The notes under the pieces: model-generated
What the model saw: the letters and a program-made list of their open reading frames with translations, nothing else
Told to the model about the DNA's origin: nothing
The model's database searches: none
Program-made: the position numbers and the translations under genes
From: Candidatus Hydrogenedentota bacterium
Lineage (GTDB): Bacteria > Hydrogenedentota > Hydrogenedentia > Hydrogenedentales > CAITNO01
Assembly (NCBI GenBank): GCA_903893795.1
Contig: CAITNO010000138.1
Location: forward strand, 1 to 48,281
Direction of reading: 5' to 3'
DNA: 48,281 nt
In this document: positions 8,104 through 16,832 of the stretch, one piece after another
How positions within the stretch are numbered: position 1 is the stretch's first letter
How the letters are laid out: the number at the start of each line of letters is the position of its first letter

Positions 8104-9045
8104 ATGAAAAGCCAGTTTGTAAACGTCCTTCAGGACGGTGACCGTGTCAACGATTATTTCGTCGCTGTCCGCAAGGATTTGCGCACCAAGCAGGACGGTG
8201 GCAAGTTTCTGGGGCTCGTGTTCCGCGACCGCACCGGTGAAATCGGTGGTATCCTCTGGAACGCCGCCGCAGACGTGGCCCGCCTTTTTGAGGTGGGCGA
8301 TGTGGTCAGCGTGCGCGGCCAGGTGGCCTCCTATCAGAACCGGCTCCAGGTGCGTGTGGAGCAGGTGCTCCCCCTGCGCGAGGGCGAGTTCGCCATGGAG
8401 GACCTGGTCCAGAGCACGGGCGACGCTACGGAAAATGTGAAGGCGTTCCGTGAAATCTTGGACACCGTCGAGAATCCGTGGATCAAACAGCTCATCGACG
8501 CCTTCTGGAATGAACCCGGCTTCGAGGAGCGCTTTACAACGGCGGCCGCCGCCAAGAAATGGCATCATGAATTCATGGGCGGGCTCGCCCGCCATTGTTA
8601 CGAAATGGCGCGCCTTGCCGTCACGCTTTGCGAACTCTTTCCCGATATCGACCGCGACGTGCTGCTGGCCGGCGTTTTCGTTCACGATATCGGCAAGTTC
8701 GAAGAGATGTCTCACGATCTCGTGGTGGACTACACCAACGAGGGCAAACTGCTGGGTCACCTCCAAATCGGCTGTGACATGGTCCAGAAGAAAATAGCAG
8801 GTATAGCCGACTTCCCCGAGAAACTGCGCCTGCAGGTGCTCCACTGCATCCTCTCGCACCACGGCGAACTGCAAAACGGTTCCCCCGTGACGCCCAGAAC
8901 GGTCGAAGCCATCGCCCTGCATCACATCGACAATCTCGATGCGCAGACCGAAGCCTTCACGCGCATCGTCCGCGAGACAAAGACCCGGGGCCAGGAATGG
9001 TCCGACTATCTTCCCCTCATTGACCGGGTGGTTTGGGCAAAGTAG
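8104..9045 (+). CDS. 3'-5' exoribonuclease YhaM family (OB fold + HD domain)
   Basis: A 313-residue protein with the two-domain layout of YhaM/CBF1 exoribonucleases. An N-terminal OB-type nucleic-acid-binding domain (about 1-100, with RTKQDGGKFLGLVFRDRTGE and VVSVRGQVASYQNRLQ) is followed by an HD phosphohydrolase domain: WHHEFMGGLARHCYEMA, VFVHDIGKFEE (H194, D195), GHLQIG and ILSHHGE supply the His/Asp metal ligands. This class trims RNA or single-stranded DNA 3' ends in a metal-dependent way. ATG at 8104 has GGAG at 8092-8095; the longer open frame to 7849 overlaps the lipoprotein gene and is rejected. Exact substrate is not known. Confidence 0.87.
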   Translation: MKSQFVNVLQDGDRVNDYFVAVRKDLRTKQDGGKFLGLVFRDRTGEIGGILWNAAADVARLFEVGDVVSVRGQVASYQNRLQVRVEQVLPLREGEFAMEDLVQSTGDATENVKAFREILDTVENPWIKQLIDAFWNEPGFEERFTTAAAAKKWHHEFMGGLARHCYEMARLAVTLCELFPDIDRDVLLAGVFVHDIGKFEEMSHDLVVDYTNEGKLLGHLQIGCDMVQKKIAGIADFPEKLRLQVLHCILSHHGELQNGSPVTPRTVEAIALHHIDNLDAQTEAFTRIVRETKTRGQEWSDYLPLIDRVVWAK

Positions 9046-9058
9046 GAAGAGCGCTTCG

Positions 9059-10666
9059 ATGGACTTGCAGCACGATGTGACTGAACCTGGCACTCCCCTG
9101 CCCACCGGGCCCGGCGCCCAAAAGCCGCGGGGCAGACGGTTTCGTGCCGGCTGTCTTGTACTGGTTTTCCTCCCCTTCTGGCTGGTGGTTGGTCTTCTCG
9201 CCGCCGAAGTGTATGCGCGGTATGCCATGGGCAAGTACTGGCGCGATGGTTTTCAGTTAAATATGCGGCATCTCGTGAAGATCGGCGTCGACAACCGGGC
9301 TGAAATTGCCACGCACGCGCCGGACCTCGCCAGTCTGCCCTCCTTTGACGACCAGGTGGCCGCCTTTGCAAAGATGGGTGATGCGGACCGTTTGGCGTGG
9401 GCGCAGCGGCGGCATGAAGTGGCCGTTGTTTTCAACAGCGCGGGGGAAATACTGAAATGCTATGCGCCCGGCGGTGAGGATGTTGGAGCGCTGGGTGACA
9501 TGCTGAAGCCCGGGGCAAAGCTCAAGGAGCTGCTTCCGCCCATTTATGGTCTGCCAGACCCCGGGAATCTGACGCAACTGCTCACTGACGCGATCAACAC
9601 GGAAAAGGAAGGGAGCTTCAGGGGGCCCAAGGAACTGCTTCTTCCCGACGGTCGCACCATACTCGTGCAAATGCAGTTCCGCCCCATCGAGCCAGGAAAA
9701 GAGGCCCTGTTGTGTCTGCGTCAATCCATCTGGAAAGTGTTTGCCCAGCGTTTCCGCGAAAATGTAGAGATTACGGACAATTTTGACTGGGAGGAGGCGT
9801 CGCTGGACACGGCGCAGTTCCGCACGAACAACGCTGGATTTCGCGGTCCCGACATCAGCATGCCCAAGGCGGACGGGGTGTTTCGCATTTTGTGCATCGG
9901 CGGGTCCACCGTTGTTGAGGGGTTGACGGACGAGCTTACTTATCCGGGGCTGCTGCAAAAGATGCTGCGTGATTATCTGCACACTGACAAGGTGGAGGTC
10001 GTCAACTGCGGCGTCTTCGGCGGGGACACCTTCTCGGAATCAAAGTCGGTGGACCGATATGCCGCCCTTCAGCCGGACATGGTCGTCTACTACAACTTCA
10101 TCAATGATTTCCGCAATTTCTGCTGCACCGAATTGCAGCATGTGGGCGGGGGCGGACAGCCCAGCGGTCTTCCGCTTAAGAACGCACTGAGGCATTCCCG
10201 TTTTGTTTTCAAATACAGGCCGTCCCTCCTGGTTCCGACGGAGGAGCAGTTGGCCTCGCTGCTGAACACCCATTACTTTCCGGCCTTGGCCGAATTTGCC
10301 GGGACCCTCAGAAAGACCGGCGCTGAAATCGCCTTCTGCAGTTTTGTCTGCCCCGAACCCGCCAAATTCAGCGCTGAGGACAAATGGCTGTTCGACTACA
10401 GCCTCTATCGCTTTACCTGGACGCAGCAGGCCATGGACTGCGCCGGATACGCCGCCTCCGTCCAGAATTACCACAGCCTTCTGAAGCGGTTTTGCGCGGA
10501 GAACCACGCGACCTACCTGCCCGTTGCGGAGAATTTCCCCTGCGACGATCCCGCACTCTTCAGCGACATCTGCCACATGGTCCCGTCGGGCATACGCAAG
10601 AAAGCCGAGACCGTGTTTCATCTGATTCGGGACCGGGTTGCCGAATCCATGAAGAAACCGGCGTAA
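9059..10666 (+). CDS. membrane-anchored SGNH/GDSL-type hydrolase-like protein
   Basis: A 535-residue protein with one transmembrane helix at about residues 31-50 (AGCLVLVFLPFWLVVGLLAA) and a large extracytoplasmic part. The second half has SGNH-hydrolase blocks: ILCIGGSTVVEG with S283 as likely nucleophile, a GVFGGDTFSES block, YYNFINDF (N348) and DICHMVPSG with D503/H506 as the likely catalytic pair. SGNH enzymes remove acyl groups from sugars or lipids, or transfer them. Residues 60-260 are not recognised. AGGAAGAG at 9044-9051 overlaps the stop of the exoribonuclease gene, so the two are probably co-translated. Substrate unknown; a role in de-acylating surface glycans is inference. Confidence 0.75.
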   Translation: MDLQHDVTEPGTPLPTGPGAQKPRGRRFRAGCLVLVFLPFWLVVGLLAAEVYARYAMGKYWRDGFQLNMRHLVKIGVDNRAEIATHAPDLASLPSFDDQVAAFAKMGDADRLAWAQRRHEVAVVFNSAGEILKCYAPGGEDVGALGDMLKPGAKLKELLPPIYGLPDPGNLTQLLTDAINTEKEGSFRGPKELLLPDGRTILVQMQFRPIEPGKEALLCLRQSIWKVFAQRFRENVEITDNFDWEEASLDTAQFRTNNAGFRGPDISMPKADGVFRILCIGGSTVVEGLTDELTYPGLLQKMLRDYLHTDKVEVVNCGVFGGDTFSESKSVDRYAALQPDMVVYYNFINDFRNFCCTELQHVGGGGQPSGLPLKNALRHSRFVFKYRPSLLVPTEEQLASLLNTHYFPALAEFAGTLRKTGAEIAFCSFVCPEPAKFSAEDKWLFDYSLYRFTWTQQAMDCAGYAASVQNYHSLLKRFCAENHATYLPVAENFPCDDPALFSDICHMVPSGIRKKAETVFHLIRDRVAESMKKPA

Positions 10667-10674
10667 GGCCAACT

Positions 10675-10709
10675 CCGGCACGGGACCCGAAGGGCGTCGT
10701 CCCGTCCGG
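10675..10709 (+). terminator. possible terminator hairpin
   Basis: CCGG (10675-10678) and CGGGAC (10681-10686) pair with GTCCCG (10699-10704) and CCGG (10706-10709), giving a ten-pair stem with a small internal bulge. There is no T tract, so it may act as an RNA 3'-end stabiliser or weak terminator. It separates the SGNH gene from the next promoter. Confidence 0.4.
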
Positions 10710-10718
10710 CAAGGGGTC

Positions 10719-10747
10719 TTGACGCAGGGGTGATGGGAGCATACACT
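10719..10747 (+). promoter_or_regulatory. sigma70-type promoter for the PhoPQ-related gene
   Basis: TTGACG (10719-10724) and TACACT (10742-10747) are separated by exactly 17 bases. Transcription would start near 10754, leaving a leader of about 40 bases before the ATG at 10795, with GGAG at 10784-10787 as ribosome binding site. It follows a hairpin that closes the preceding operon, so the gene is probably transcribed alone. Confidence 0.6.
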
Positions 10748-10794
10748 TATGGTCGTGGTGAAGTGTGTTTTCTTGAACCAGTTGGAGTGCAGCC

Positions 10795-13700
10795 ATGCGT
10801 TCGACCAAGGCAGGTCTTGTCATTCTTCTCGCATTCCTGATTGCGGGGTTGGGCACCGTTTCGGCACACGCTGTGCATACGGCGCTGGACGACTATGTCG
10901 CCGCGCCTGATTCAAGCTACGCGTGGTCGCTCTACTCGACCAAGCCCATGTATGGGTTGGGAGGCCAACCTCCGCAGATCGGGACCATCTACACGCTCAA
11001 GATGACCTCACAAACCTGGCAGTCGGGCAAGACGAGCCCCGACCGGTCGAAATGGACGCACTGGATCACCATCGCCCGCCCCTACAATGCGGTGCCCTCC
11101 GCGTGTTTCATGATCATCGACGGCGGCAGCATCAGCTCCACCCCCCTCGACATCAGCGAATACGCGGGCATTTCGGCGACGCTCGGAATTTCCATTGCCT
11201 ATCTCCAGTACATTCCCAACGAACCCCTGACCTTCAGCGACGGCGTTTCCCGGTCGGAAGACTCCATCATTGCCTACTCCTATGACAAGTACCTGGGCCT
11301 CTACGGGACCGCGAATGAAGACCCGACATGGCCGCTGCTGCTTCCCATGGTCAAGAGCGCCGTTCGCGGCATGGACACCATCCAGGCGTTCCTCAAGCAG
11401 CAGGAAAACATGGATATCACGGACTTTGTGATTGGCGGCGCCTCCAAACGGGGATGGACCACCTGGCTCACCGCCGCCGTCGACCCCCGCGTGAAGGCCG
11501 CCGTGCCGATTGTGATCGACATCCTGAACATGCAACGCCAATTGCCGCACCACAAGAACGCCTACAGTAACTACGCCCCGAATGACACGGCCCATCACAT
11601 GTATGGCGGGTATTCGGATGCGATTCACGACTATACCCAGTTCAACATTTTCGACCGCCTGCCCACCCCGGCAGGCATGTCGCTTGGCGAAATTGTTGAC
11701 CCGCTCACCTACCGCGACCGTCTTACCATGCCCAAGCTGATCATCAACAGCACGGGCGACCAATTCTTCCTGCCCGACGGGATTAAGTTCTATTACAACA
11801 GCCTGCCCGGCGACAACCACGTGCTCTATGTGCCGAATTCCGATCACAGCCTGTCTGTGGACACCAGCCACCCGGAAATGCTCATGAACATTTTGTCATT
11901 CGTGGGCGCCTTTGTTCCGGGGTCGGGGGTGAGCCTGCCCAAGTTCGACTGGAGTTTCCAGCCGGACGGGTCCACCCGGGTGGTGATGGATGAAACGCCC
12001 GACGAGGTCAATGTCTGGCAGGCGCACGTGGAGACACACCGCGATTTCCGTCTTGAAAACGTGGGGGCCATCTGGACAAGCTCGCCCCTCACCGATCCGG
12101 ACGGGGACGGCGTCTATGTTGCCAGTGTCCCCGAACCGCCCACCGGCTGGACCGGGTTCTATGTTTCGGTGAAGGTCAACGGCATTGAAACCTGTTCCGG
12201 TCTCCGCGTCGTGCCCGACACCTATCCTGATGCGGTGCCGCCTGCGGATGCGTGGCCGCCCGCCTTTGAGAACTTCCTCGCCTCGCCCGCCGCGCCGCAG
12301 ACCGGTGTGCCGGTCACGCTCAGCTTCGACGCGAGCGAAGCCCTTGCCGCGGACCCCACAGTGACCGTCAACGGCAATCCCGCGACCCTCCAGAGCGCCA
12401 ACGGTCTCTCCTATGTGTTTTCCTACACCGTGCTGCCTTCCGACCCGGAAGGTCCGGCCAATGTCAAGATATCAGGCACTGACCTTGCCGGCAATCCGGG
12501 CAGCACCCGCTATCCAAACACCTTGGCGGTGGACAACCAGCCGCTCACTTTGACGAACGTAAACGCCGTTCCCGCCCTCGGACAAATTGGCACGGCGGTG
12601 GTCATTGCATTCCAGGCGAGCGAGTCCCTTCACGGACTGCCGGGGGTGACAGTGAACGGTCACACGGCGGCACTCTCGACGCATTCCGGGCTGAATTACG
12701 AGTACAGCTACACAATTGCCGCGGATGACCCCGAAGGCTTTGCGGACGTGCAGGTGGTTGCCACGGACTTCACCGAAACGGCCATCACCCCGCTGTTTGG
12801 CGACCTTCTCGCCGTGGACAACACGCCGCCGCTGTTTTCAAACCTGTCGGCACTTCCGGCGTTTGCCACGGACGGCACGCAGATCACGTTACGATTCGAC
12901 GTTTCGGAGGCGCTCTCCAGCGATCCCTTTGCAGTTATCAACGGTGGCGCTTCAGCCACCCTGCAAAACCACTCCGTGACCTCCTATGAGTTCACATACA
13001 CCGTGAGCCATGCCGATGCCGCCGGCCCGGTGTCCGTTCGTGTCGGCGGTTCAGACCTTCTGTATCACTTTGGACAAATCACGGTGGGCAGCGTCTTTGT
13101 CATCGACCGGACCGCGCCGACCTTCAGGAACTTTAACGCGATTCCCGGAACGGCGGGGGGAGGCACGTCGGTAACAATCACATTCGATGCGGGCGAGGCG
13201 CTGTCATCGGACCCGATTGTCAGTGTCAACGGCCACGGCGCCACATTCTTGGACAAGACCGGTCTCTCCTACAGCTATCTGTACACCGTTCAGCCGGACG
13301 ATCCCGACGGCCCGGCTGCAATCAGCGTGAATGGCTTTGACTTGGCCAAGAACACCGGGTCCTCCCTCTCCAATGGCAGTCTGAAGATTGACCAGACCGC
13401 CCCGACGGGTACGGTGTCCATAAACGACGGGGCCGCCTATGCCTTAACAGATGCCGTGAAGCTGGCCTGCACCTTTAATGACGGTGCCGGTTCCGGGGTC
13501 GCGCAGATGCGCTTCAGCGATGACGGCACGGCCTGGACCGACTGGATTGCCGCCGGAGCCTTGGCAGACCACACTCTTCCCCCGGCGGAAGGGAACAAGA
13601 CCGTCTACATGCAGTGCCAGGACGGGGTGGGCAATATTTCGGGTGTCTTTTCCGACAGCATCATTCTGGACACCGCGCCCCCCACGGGCGCCATTCTCAT

Positions 13701-14238
13701 TAACAACAACCGCAGTGCCACCAACTCGCCCAATGTCACGCTTTCACTCACCTGGGCCGACGGTGCCGGTTCCGGTGCGGCGCGGATGCGGTTCAGCAAT
13801 GACGGGGCGACCTGGTCCGCCTGGGAACCGCTGGCGGCAGCGCATCCCTACACTCTGCCGGACGGTGACGGTCACAAGACGGTGCGGGTTCAATACTTGG
13901 ACCGGGCCAACCGACGTTCCCTGGCATTCAATGACTACATCCGACTCGACACGATTCCGCCCACGGGCAGCATTGTCATCAACGGCGGCGCTTTGACCAC
14001 AATCAGTCCCGAAGTCACGCTCGGCCTTGCCTGGGCGGACGCCGGCGACGGGGTGGTGTCGCGGATGCGGTTTAGCGATGACGGCGCCCACTGGACCTCC
14101 TGGATGCCGCTTTCCGGCAGTCTCCTCCATCTCATCCCCGGAGGACCGGGCTACCAGACCGTGCGTGTGCAGTACCTGGACGGAGCCAACAACTACTCCG
14201 TGGTGTACCGGGACTACATAAAAGTTCTCGCTCCGTAG
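10795..14238 (+). CDS. secreted PhoPQ-activated pathogenicity-related hydrolase with Ig-like repeats
   Basis: A 1,147-residue protein. A signal peptide (about 1-25, ending SAHA) is followed by an alpha/beta-hydrolase-like domain of the PhoPQ_related family (about 27-385): YVAAPDSSYAW near the start, GGASKRGWTTW with S217 as likely nucleophile, NSTGDQFF with D322, and NSDHSL with H351. The family name comes from a Salmonella regulon; the activity is poorly known. After a linker come seven beta-sandwich repeats: four of one type (from about 492, 583, 678 and 775; each with DxSEAL and SYxxSYTV motifs) and three of another (from about 870, 962 and 1055; each starting PTG and containing RMRFSDDG and W..W). 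It is probably displayed at the surface; the repeats may bind glycans or act as a stalk. Confidence 0.82.
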   Translation: MRSTKAGLVILLAFLIAGLGTVSAHAVHTALDDYVAAPDSSYAWSLYSTKPMYGLGGQPPQIGTIYTLKMTSQTWQSGKTSPDRSKWTHWITIARPYNAVPSACFMIIDGGSISSTPLDISEYAGISATLGISIAYLQYIPNEPLTFSDGVSRSEDSIIAYSYDKYLGLYGTANEDPTWPLLLPMVKSAVRGMDTIQAFLKQQENMDITDFVIGGASKRGWTTWLTAAVDPRVKAAVPIVIDILNMQRQLPHHKNAYSNYAPNDTAHHMYGGYSDAIHDYTQFNIFDRLPTPAGMSLGEIVDPLTYRDRLTMPKLIINSTGDQFFLPDGIKFYYNSLPGDNHVLYVPNSDHSLSVDTSHPEMLMNILSFVGAFVPGSGVSLPKFDWSFQPDGSTRVVMDETPDEVNVWQAHVETHRDFRLENVGAIWTSSPLTDPDGDGVYVASVPEPPTGWTGFYVSVKVNGIETCSGLRVVPDTYPDAVPPADAWPPAFENFLASPAAPQTGVPVTLSFDASEALAADPTVTVNGNPATLQSANGLSYVFSYTVLPSDPEGPANVKISGTDLAGNPGSTRYPNTLAVDNQPLTLTNVNAVPALGQIGTAVVIAFQASESLHGLPGVTVNGHTAALSTHSGLNYEYSYTIAADDPEGFADVQVVATDFTETAITPLFGDLLAVDNTPPLFSNLSALPAFATDGTQITLRFDVSEALSSDPFAVINGGASATLQNHSVTSYEFTYTVSHADAAGPVSVRVGGSDLLYHFGQITVGSVFVIDRTAPTFRNFNAIPGTAGGGTSVTITFDAGEALSSDPIVSVNGHGATFLDKTGLSYSYLYTVQPDDPDGPAAISVNGFDLAKNTGSSLSNGSLKIDQTAPTGTVSINDGAAYALTDAVKLACTFNDGAGSGVAQMRFSDDGTAWTDWIAAGALADHTLPPAEGNKTVYMQCQDGVGNISGVFSDSIILDTAPPTGAILINNNRSATNSPNVTLSLTWADGAGSGAARMRFSNDGATWSAWEPLAAAHPYTLPDGDGHKTVRVQYLDRANRRSLAFNDYIRLDTIPPTGSIVINGGALTTISPEVTLGLAWADAGDGVVSRMRFSDDGAHWTSWMPLSGSLLHLIPGGPGYQTVRVQYLDGANNYSVVYRDYIKVLAP

Positions 14239-14282
14239 AGGGCGTCGGTCAATGGTGAAACCCGGCATTCCCCGGTCGAGTC

Positions 14283-14311
14283 TTGTTTAGTCGGCAAACG
14301 AAAGGTATAAT
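14283..14311 (+). promoter_or_regulatory. sigma70-type promoter for tatA
   Basis: TTGTTT (14283-14288) and a perfect TATAAT (14306-14311) are separated by 17 bases. Transcription would start near 14318. The leader of about 87 bases contains a small hairpin, GCGCA (14371-14375) with TGCGC (14380-14384), just before the ribosome binding site GGGAG at 14393-14397. Confidence 0.65.
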
Positions 14312-14404
14312 CAAATGTGAGGGTGCCTGTCTTGAAGGGTACCACGGAAACGAAGCCTAAATGACGTCCAGCGCAGCATTGCGCAGGGAATCGGGAGATT
14401 TGTT

Positions 14405-14599
14405 ATGGGCGGCCTGTCACCTTATCATCTGATCATCGTTCTTGTCATCGTACTGGTCATCTTCGGACCGGGAAAGCTTGGCGGCATTGGCAAGTCTCTG
14501 GGACAGGCCATCAACGAGTTCAAGAGCGCCATGAACCCCGAAGAGAAAAAGGACGGCGAAAAGCCGGCCGAAAAGCTTGAGGACAAGAAGGACGCATAA
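14405..14599 (+). CDS. tatA: Sec-independent protein translocase subunit TatA
   Basis: A 64-residue TatA/TatE-type protein: a short N-terminus (MGGLSPYHL), one transmembrane helix (IIVLVIVLVIFGPGKLGG) with the conserved FGPGKL hinge, an amphipathic helix (IGKSLGQAINEFKSAM) and a charged tail rich in Lys and Glu. TatA forms the pore that moves folded proteins with twin-arginine signals. The gene has its own promoter and a strong terminator, so it is monocistronic; tatC and tatB are not in this window. A possible client is the twin-arginine oxidoreductase at 34831. Confidence 0.92.
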   Translation: MGGLSPYHLIIVLVIVLVIFGPGKLGGIGKSLGQAINEFKSAMNPEEKKDGEKPAEKLEDKKDA

Positions 14600-14631
14600 G
14601 CGGCGGTCCCTTCGGTCTGGAATGCGATTTC

Positions 14632-14673
14632 CGGGACGCGCCACCAACGGCGGTGGCGCGTCCCGTTTTGTTT
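14632..14673 (+). terminator. Rho-independent terminator after tatA
   Basis: A perfect 14-bp stem, CGGGACGCGCCACC (14632-14645) with GGTGGCGCGTCCCG (14652-14665), has a 6-base loop and is followed by TTTTGTTT (14666-14673). It is the clearest terminator in the window. Confidence 0.93.
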
Positions 14674-14737
14674 GCGCAAACACCGTCCAAAATGGAAAAT
14701 AGAGGACGGCGGCCGACCCGCCGGAAGGAGATCCACG

Positions 14738-15958
14738 ATGACCAGACGTGACCGAGTGATGCACGCCCTCAATTTCGAGCCGCTGGACCGTCCCCCGCTG
14801 GACCTGGGGGCCATGCCGTCCACCAACATAAGCTGTTTTGCCTATCCGGGCCTGATTCAGGCGCTTGGGCTCAAACCGCGCAGACCCCGCGTCTATGACC
14901 AAAGCCAGATGCTCGCCCTGCCCGAAACGGATGTGCTCGACGCGCTGAACTGCGACGTCGTCACGGTGCAGATGGAACTGACCAACGGCTACGAGCAGCC
15001 CGAGATCTGGCACCCTTATGCGTTCAACGGGCGTCTCGACGCCGAGGTGCTCGACCCGTCGCAGTTTGTGACGGAGGCGGACGGCACCATTTCGCAGCCC
15101 CATGCAGGCAGCAAGATGCCGCCCGGCGCGCACGTGTTTGAGACGGACCATGCGGGGCAGTTGTTCTCGCTCACCGGCGACATTCCCAGGCCCGGCCTGG
15201 ATGAGTTTCGCACCACGCTCAAGCAGCGCGCGTTGACGCCCGAGCAAATCGCCAAGGCGGTGGACATGCTCAAGAGAACGCGCGACGCCTCGGAGCGCGC
15301 CATTATGTTTTGGGGCATCGGCGCCGAAATCGGCATCGCCAATTTTGGCGGGCTGGCCATGTTCCCCATGCTGTGCCTGACCGAGCCGGAGCATGTGGCG
15401 CAGTTGCATGAAATCGCCATCACCCACGCCATGGAGCAGGTCGAGAAGCTGCTGCCGCTGGCGGCGGATTGTGTCGATGTCTTCATGGCGTGCCCGGATG
15501 ACTGGGGCACGCAGAACGCGCCCATCGCCGCGCCGCAGATCTACAACGACCTGTTCAAGCCCTACTACCAGCGGTTTAACGGCCTCATCCACCAGATTTC
15601 GCCGCAGACCAAAACATTCTTCCACTCCTGCGGCGCGATTTACGACATGCTCGACGACATTGCCGAGAGCGGTTTCGACGTGCTCAATCCGGTGCAGTGG
15701 GTGGCGGGCGGCCATTCCTATCAGGAATGGAAAGACCGCACACGCGGCAAAATGGCGCTCTGGGGCGGCGGCGTCAACACCCAGTCCACACTGCCGCTCG
15801 GCACCGTGGAGGACGTGGAGCGCGAAGTCCACGAGGTGGTGTCGTGCCTGGCCAAGGACAGCGGCTACGTGTTCTGCGCCATTCACAATATTCTGGCGGA
15901 AATCGCCCCCGAAAAGGTGGTGGCCATGTACAAGACGGCCGGGGCCGTGCGCGTGTGA
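14738..15958 (+). CDS. uroporphyrinogen decarboxylase family protein (corrinoid-type methyltransferase-like)
   Basis: A 406-residue TIM-barrel protein of the UroD family. The N-terminus MTRRDRVMHALNFEPLDRPPL is typical of the MtaA/CmuA/MtbA-like branch rather than heme-pathway HemE. FFHSCGAIYDMLDDIAESGFDVLNPVQ carries H296 and C298, the HxC zinc motif used to activate a thiol in methyl transfer. Such enzymes move methyl groups between corrinoid proteins and thiols. No corrinoid protein is next to it, so the substrate is open. ATG at 14738 follows an excellent GGAAGGAG at 14722-14729. Its stop is two bases before the next start, so it forms an operon with the phosphatase. Confidence 0.85.
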   Translation: MTRRDRVMHALNFEPLDRPPLDLGAMPSTNISCFAYPGLIQALGLKPRRPRVYDQSQMLALPETDVLDALNCDVVTVQMELTNGYEQPEIWHPYAFNGRLDAEVLDPSQFVTEADGTISQPHAGSKMPPGAHVFETDHAGQLFSLTGDIPRPGLDEFRTTLKQRALTPEQIAKAVDMLKRTRDASERAIMFWGIGAEIGIANFGGLAMFPMLCLTEPEHVAQLHEIAITHAMEQVEKLLPLAADCVDVFMACPDDWGTQNAPIAAPQIYNDLFKPYYQRFNGLIHQISPQTKTFFHSCGAIYDMLDDIAESGFDVLNPVQWVAGGHSYQEWKDRTRGKMALWGGGVNTQSTLPLGTVEDVEREVHEVVSCLAKDSGYVFCAIHNILAEIAPEKVVAMYKTAGAVRV

Positions 15959-15960
15959 GC

Positions 15961-16725
15961 ATGAACCCCGCCGACATTGCAGCGGCGCTGTCCGTGGCGG
16001 AAGCCGCCGCGGCGGCGGGCGCGCAAGTGCTGCGCGGCCTGTGGCGCGGAACGCAGACCACGCTCGCCGAAACCGGGCGCGACATCAAACTCCAAGCCGA
16101 CCGCGATTCCGAGGCGGTCATACTCGCCGTGCTGGACAGCACCCCGTGGCCAAGGCTGGCCGAGGAAAGCGGCGAGCACGGCACCGTGGCGCAGGGCGAT
16201 ACGCCCTACTGGGTGGTCGATCCCCTCGACGGCACGGTCAATTTCAGCCGGGGCATTCCCTTCTGTTCCGTATCCGTGGCGCTGTGCATTGGCGACCAGC
16301 CGTTGCTTGGCGTGGTGACGGACTTTATCCACGACGAGACCTTTTCCGGCGCTTCAGGAGTGGGCGCTCGGCTCAACGGCCAGCCGATGCGCGTGTCCGG
16401 ACTGTCCAAGCCGGAAAAGGCGATGGTGGGTTTCGGCATGCCGCTCAACCGCGATTATGACGATGCCGAAGTGCTGGCCTTCCACCGGACCATGAGCCGG
16501 TTCCGGCGCGGGCGGCAGATCGGTTCCGCCGCGCTGCTGCTGGCCTGGGTGGCCTGCGGCCGTCTTGACGCCTACTTTATAGACGACATCATGTTCTGGG
16601 ATATCGCCGCAGGCATGGCGCTGGTGGAGGCTGCCGGGGGATGGGTCGATGTGCAGGACTCTCCCACCAAGCCCTGGGCGCGCAGAATACGCGCGGCAAG
16701 CCACAAGGGGATTTGGAATTTGTAG
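15961..16725 (+). CDS. inositol monophosphatase family protein
   Basis: A 254-residue metal-dependent sugar-phosphatase of the IMPase family (inositol-1-phosphatase, histidinol phosphatase and relatives). The metal-binding motifs are visible: EES (E68/E69), WVVDPLDGTVNFSRG (D87, D90, T92) and FWDIAAGMALVEAAGG (D214). It is cytoplasmic. The start is two bases after the preceding stop. The stop codon TAG (16723-16725) lies inside the left arm of the cloverleaf repeat at 16722-16832, so the repeat may have set the present C-terminus (SHKGIWNL). True substrate cannot be told. Confidence 0.88.
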   Translation: MNPADIAAALSVAEAAAAAGAQVLRGLWRGTQTTLAETGRDIKLQADRDSEAVILAVLDSTPWPRLAEESGEHGTVAQGDTPYWVVDPLDGTVNFSRGIPFCSVSVALCIGDQPLLGVVTDFIHDETFSGASGVGARLNGQPMRVSGLSKPEKAMVGFGMPLNRDYDDAEVLAFHRTMSRFRRGRQIGSAALLLAWVACGRLDAYFIDDIMFWDIAAGMALVEAAGGWVDVQDSPTKPWARRIRAASHKGIWNL

Positions 16726-16832
16726 GGTGCGTGGAATTTTGCTCCGCAAAATGGAACGCACCATTTTCGGCCACGTCACGCGTCAGGGGACGGTGCGTTC
16801 CGTGCCGCTTCGCGGCACTCCACGCACCCTAC
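16722..16832. repeat. 111-bp cloverleaf inverted repeat between convergent genes
   Basis: The ends are perfect 14-bp inverted repeats, GTAGGGTGCGTGGA (16722-16735) and TCCACGCACCCTAC (16819-16832). Inside, with no unpaired base between stems, come a hairpin ATTTTGC/GCAAAAT (16736-16752), an inner stem GGAACGCACC/GGTGCGTTCC (16753-16762 with 16792-16801) and a hairpin GTGCCGC/GCGGCAC (16802-16818). The whole folds into a three-armed cloverleaf. TAG on each strand inside the outer arms provides the stop of both flanking genes. On the + strand TTTTCT follows, so it may also stop transcription from the left. Confidence 0.85.

Noticed and set aside
16722..16832. Cloverleaf taken as a tRNA gene
   Set aside because: Stem lengths (14, 7, 10, 7) and loops do not fit a tRNA; there is no T-arm motif or anticodon arm of proper size.
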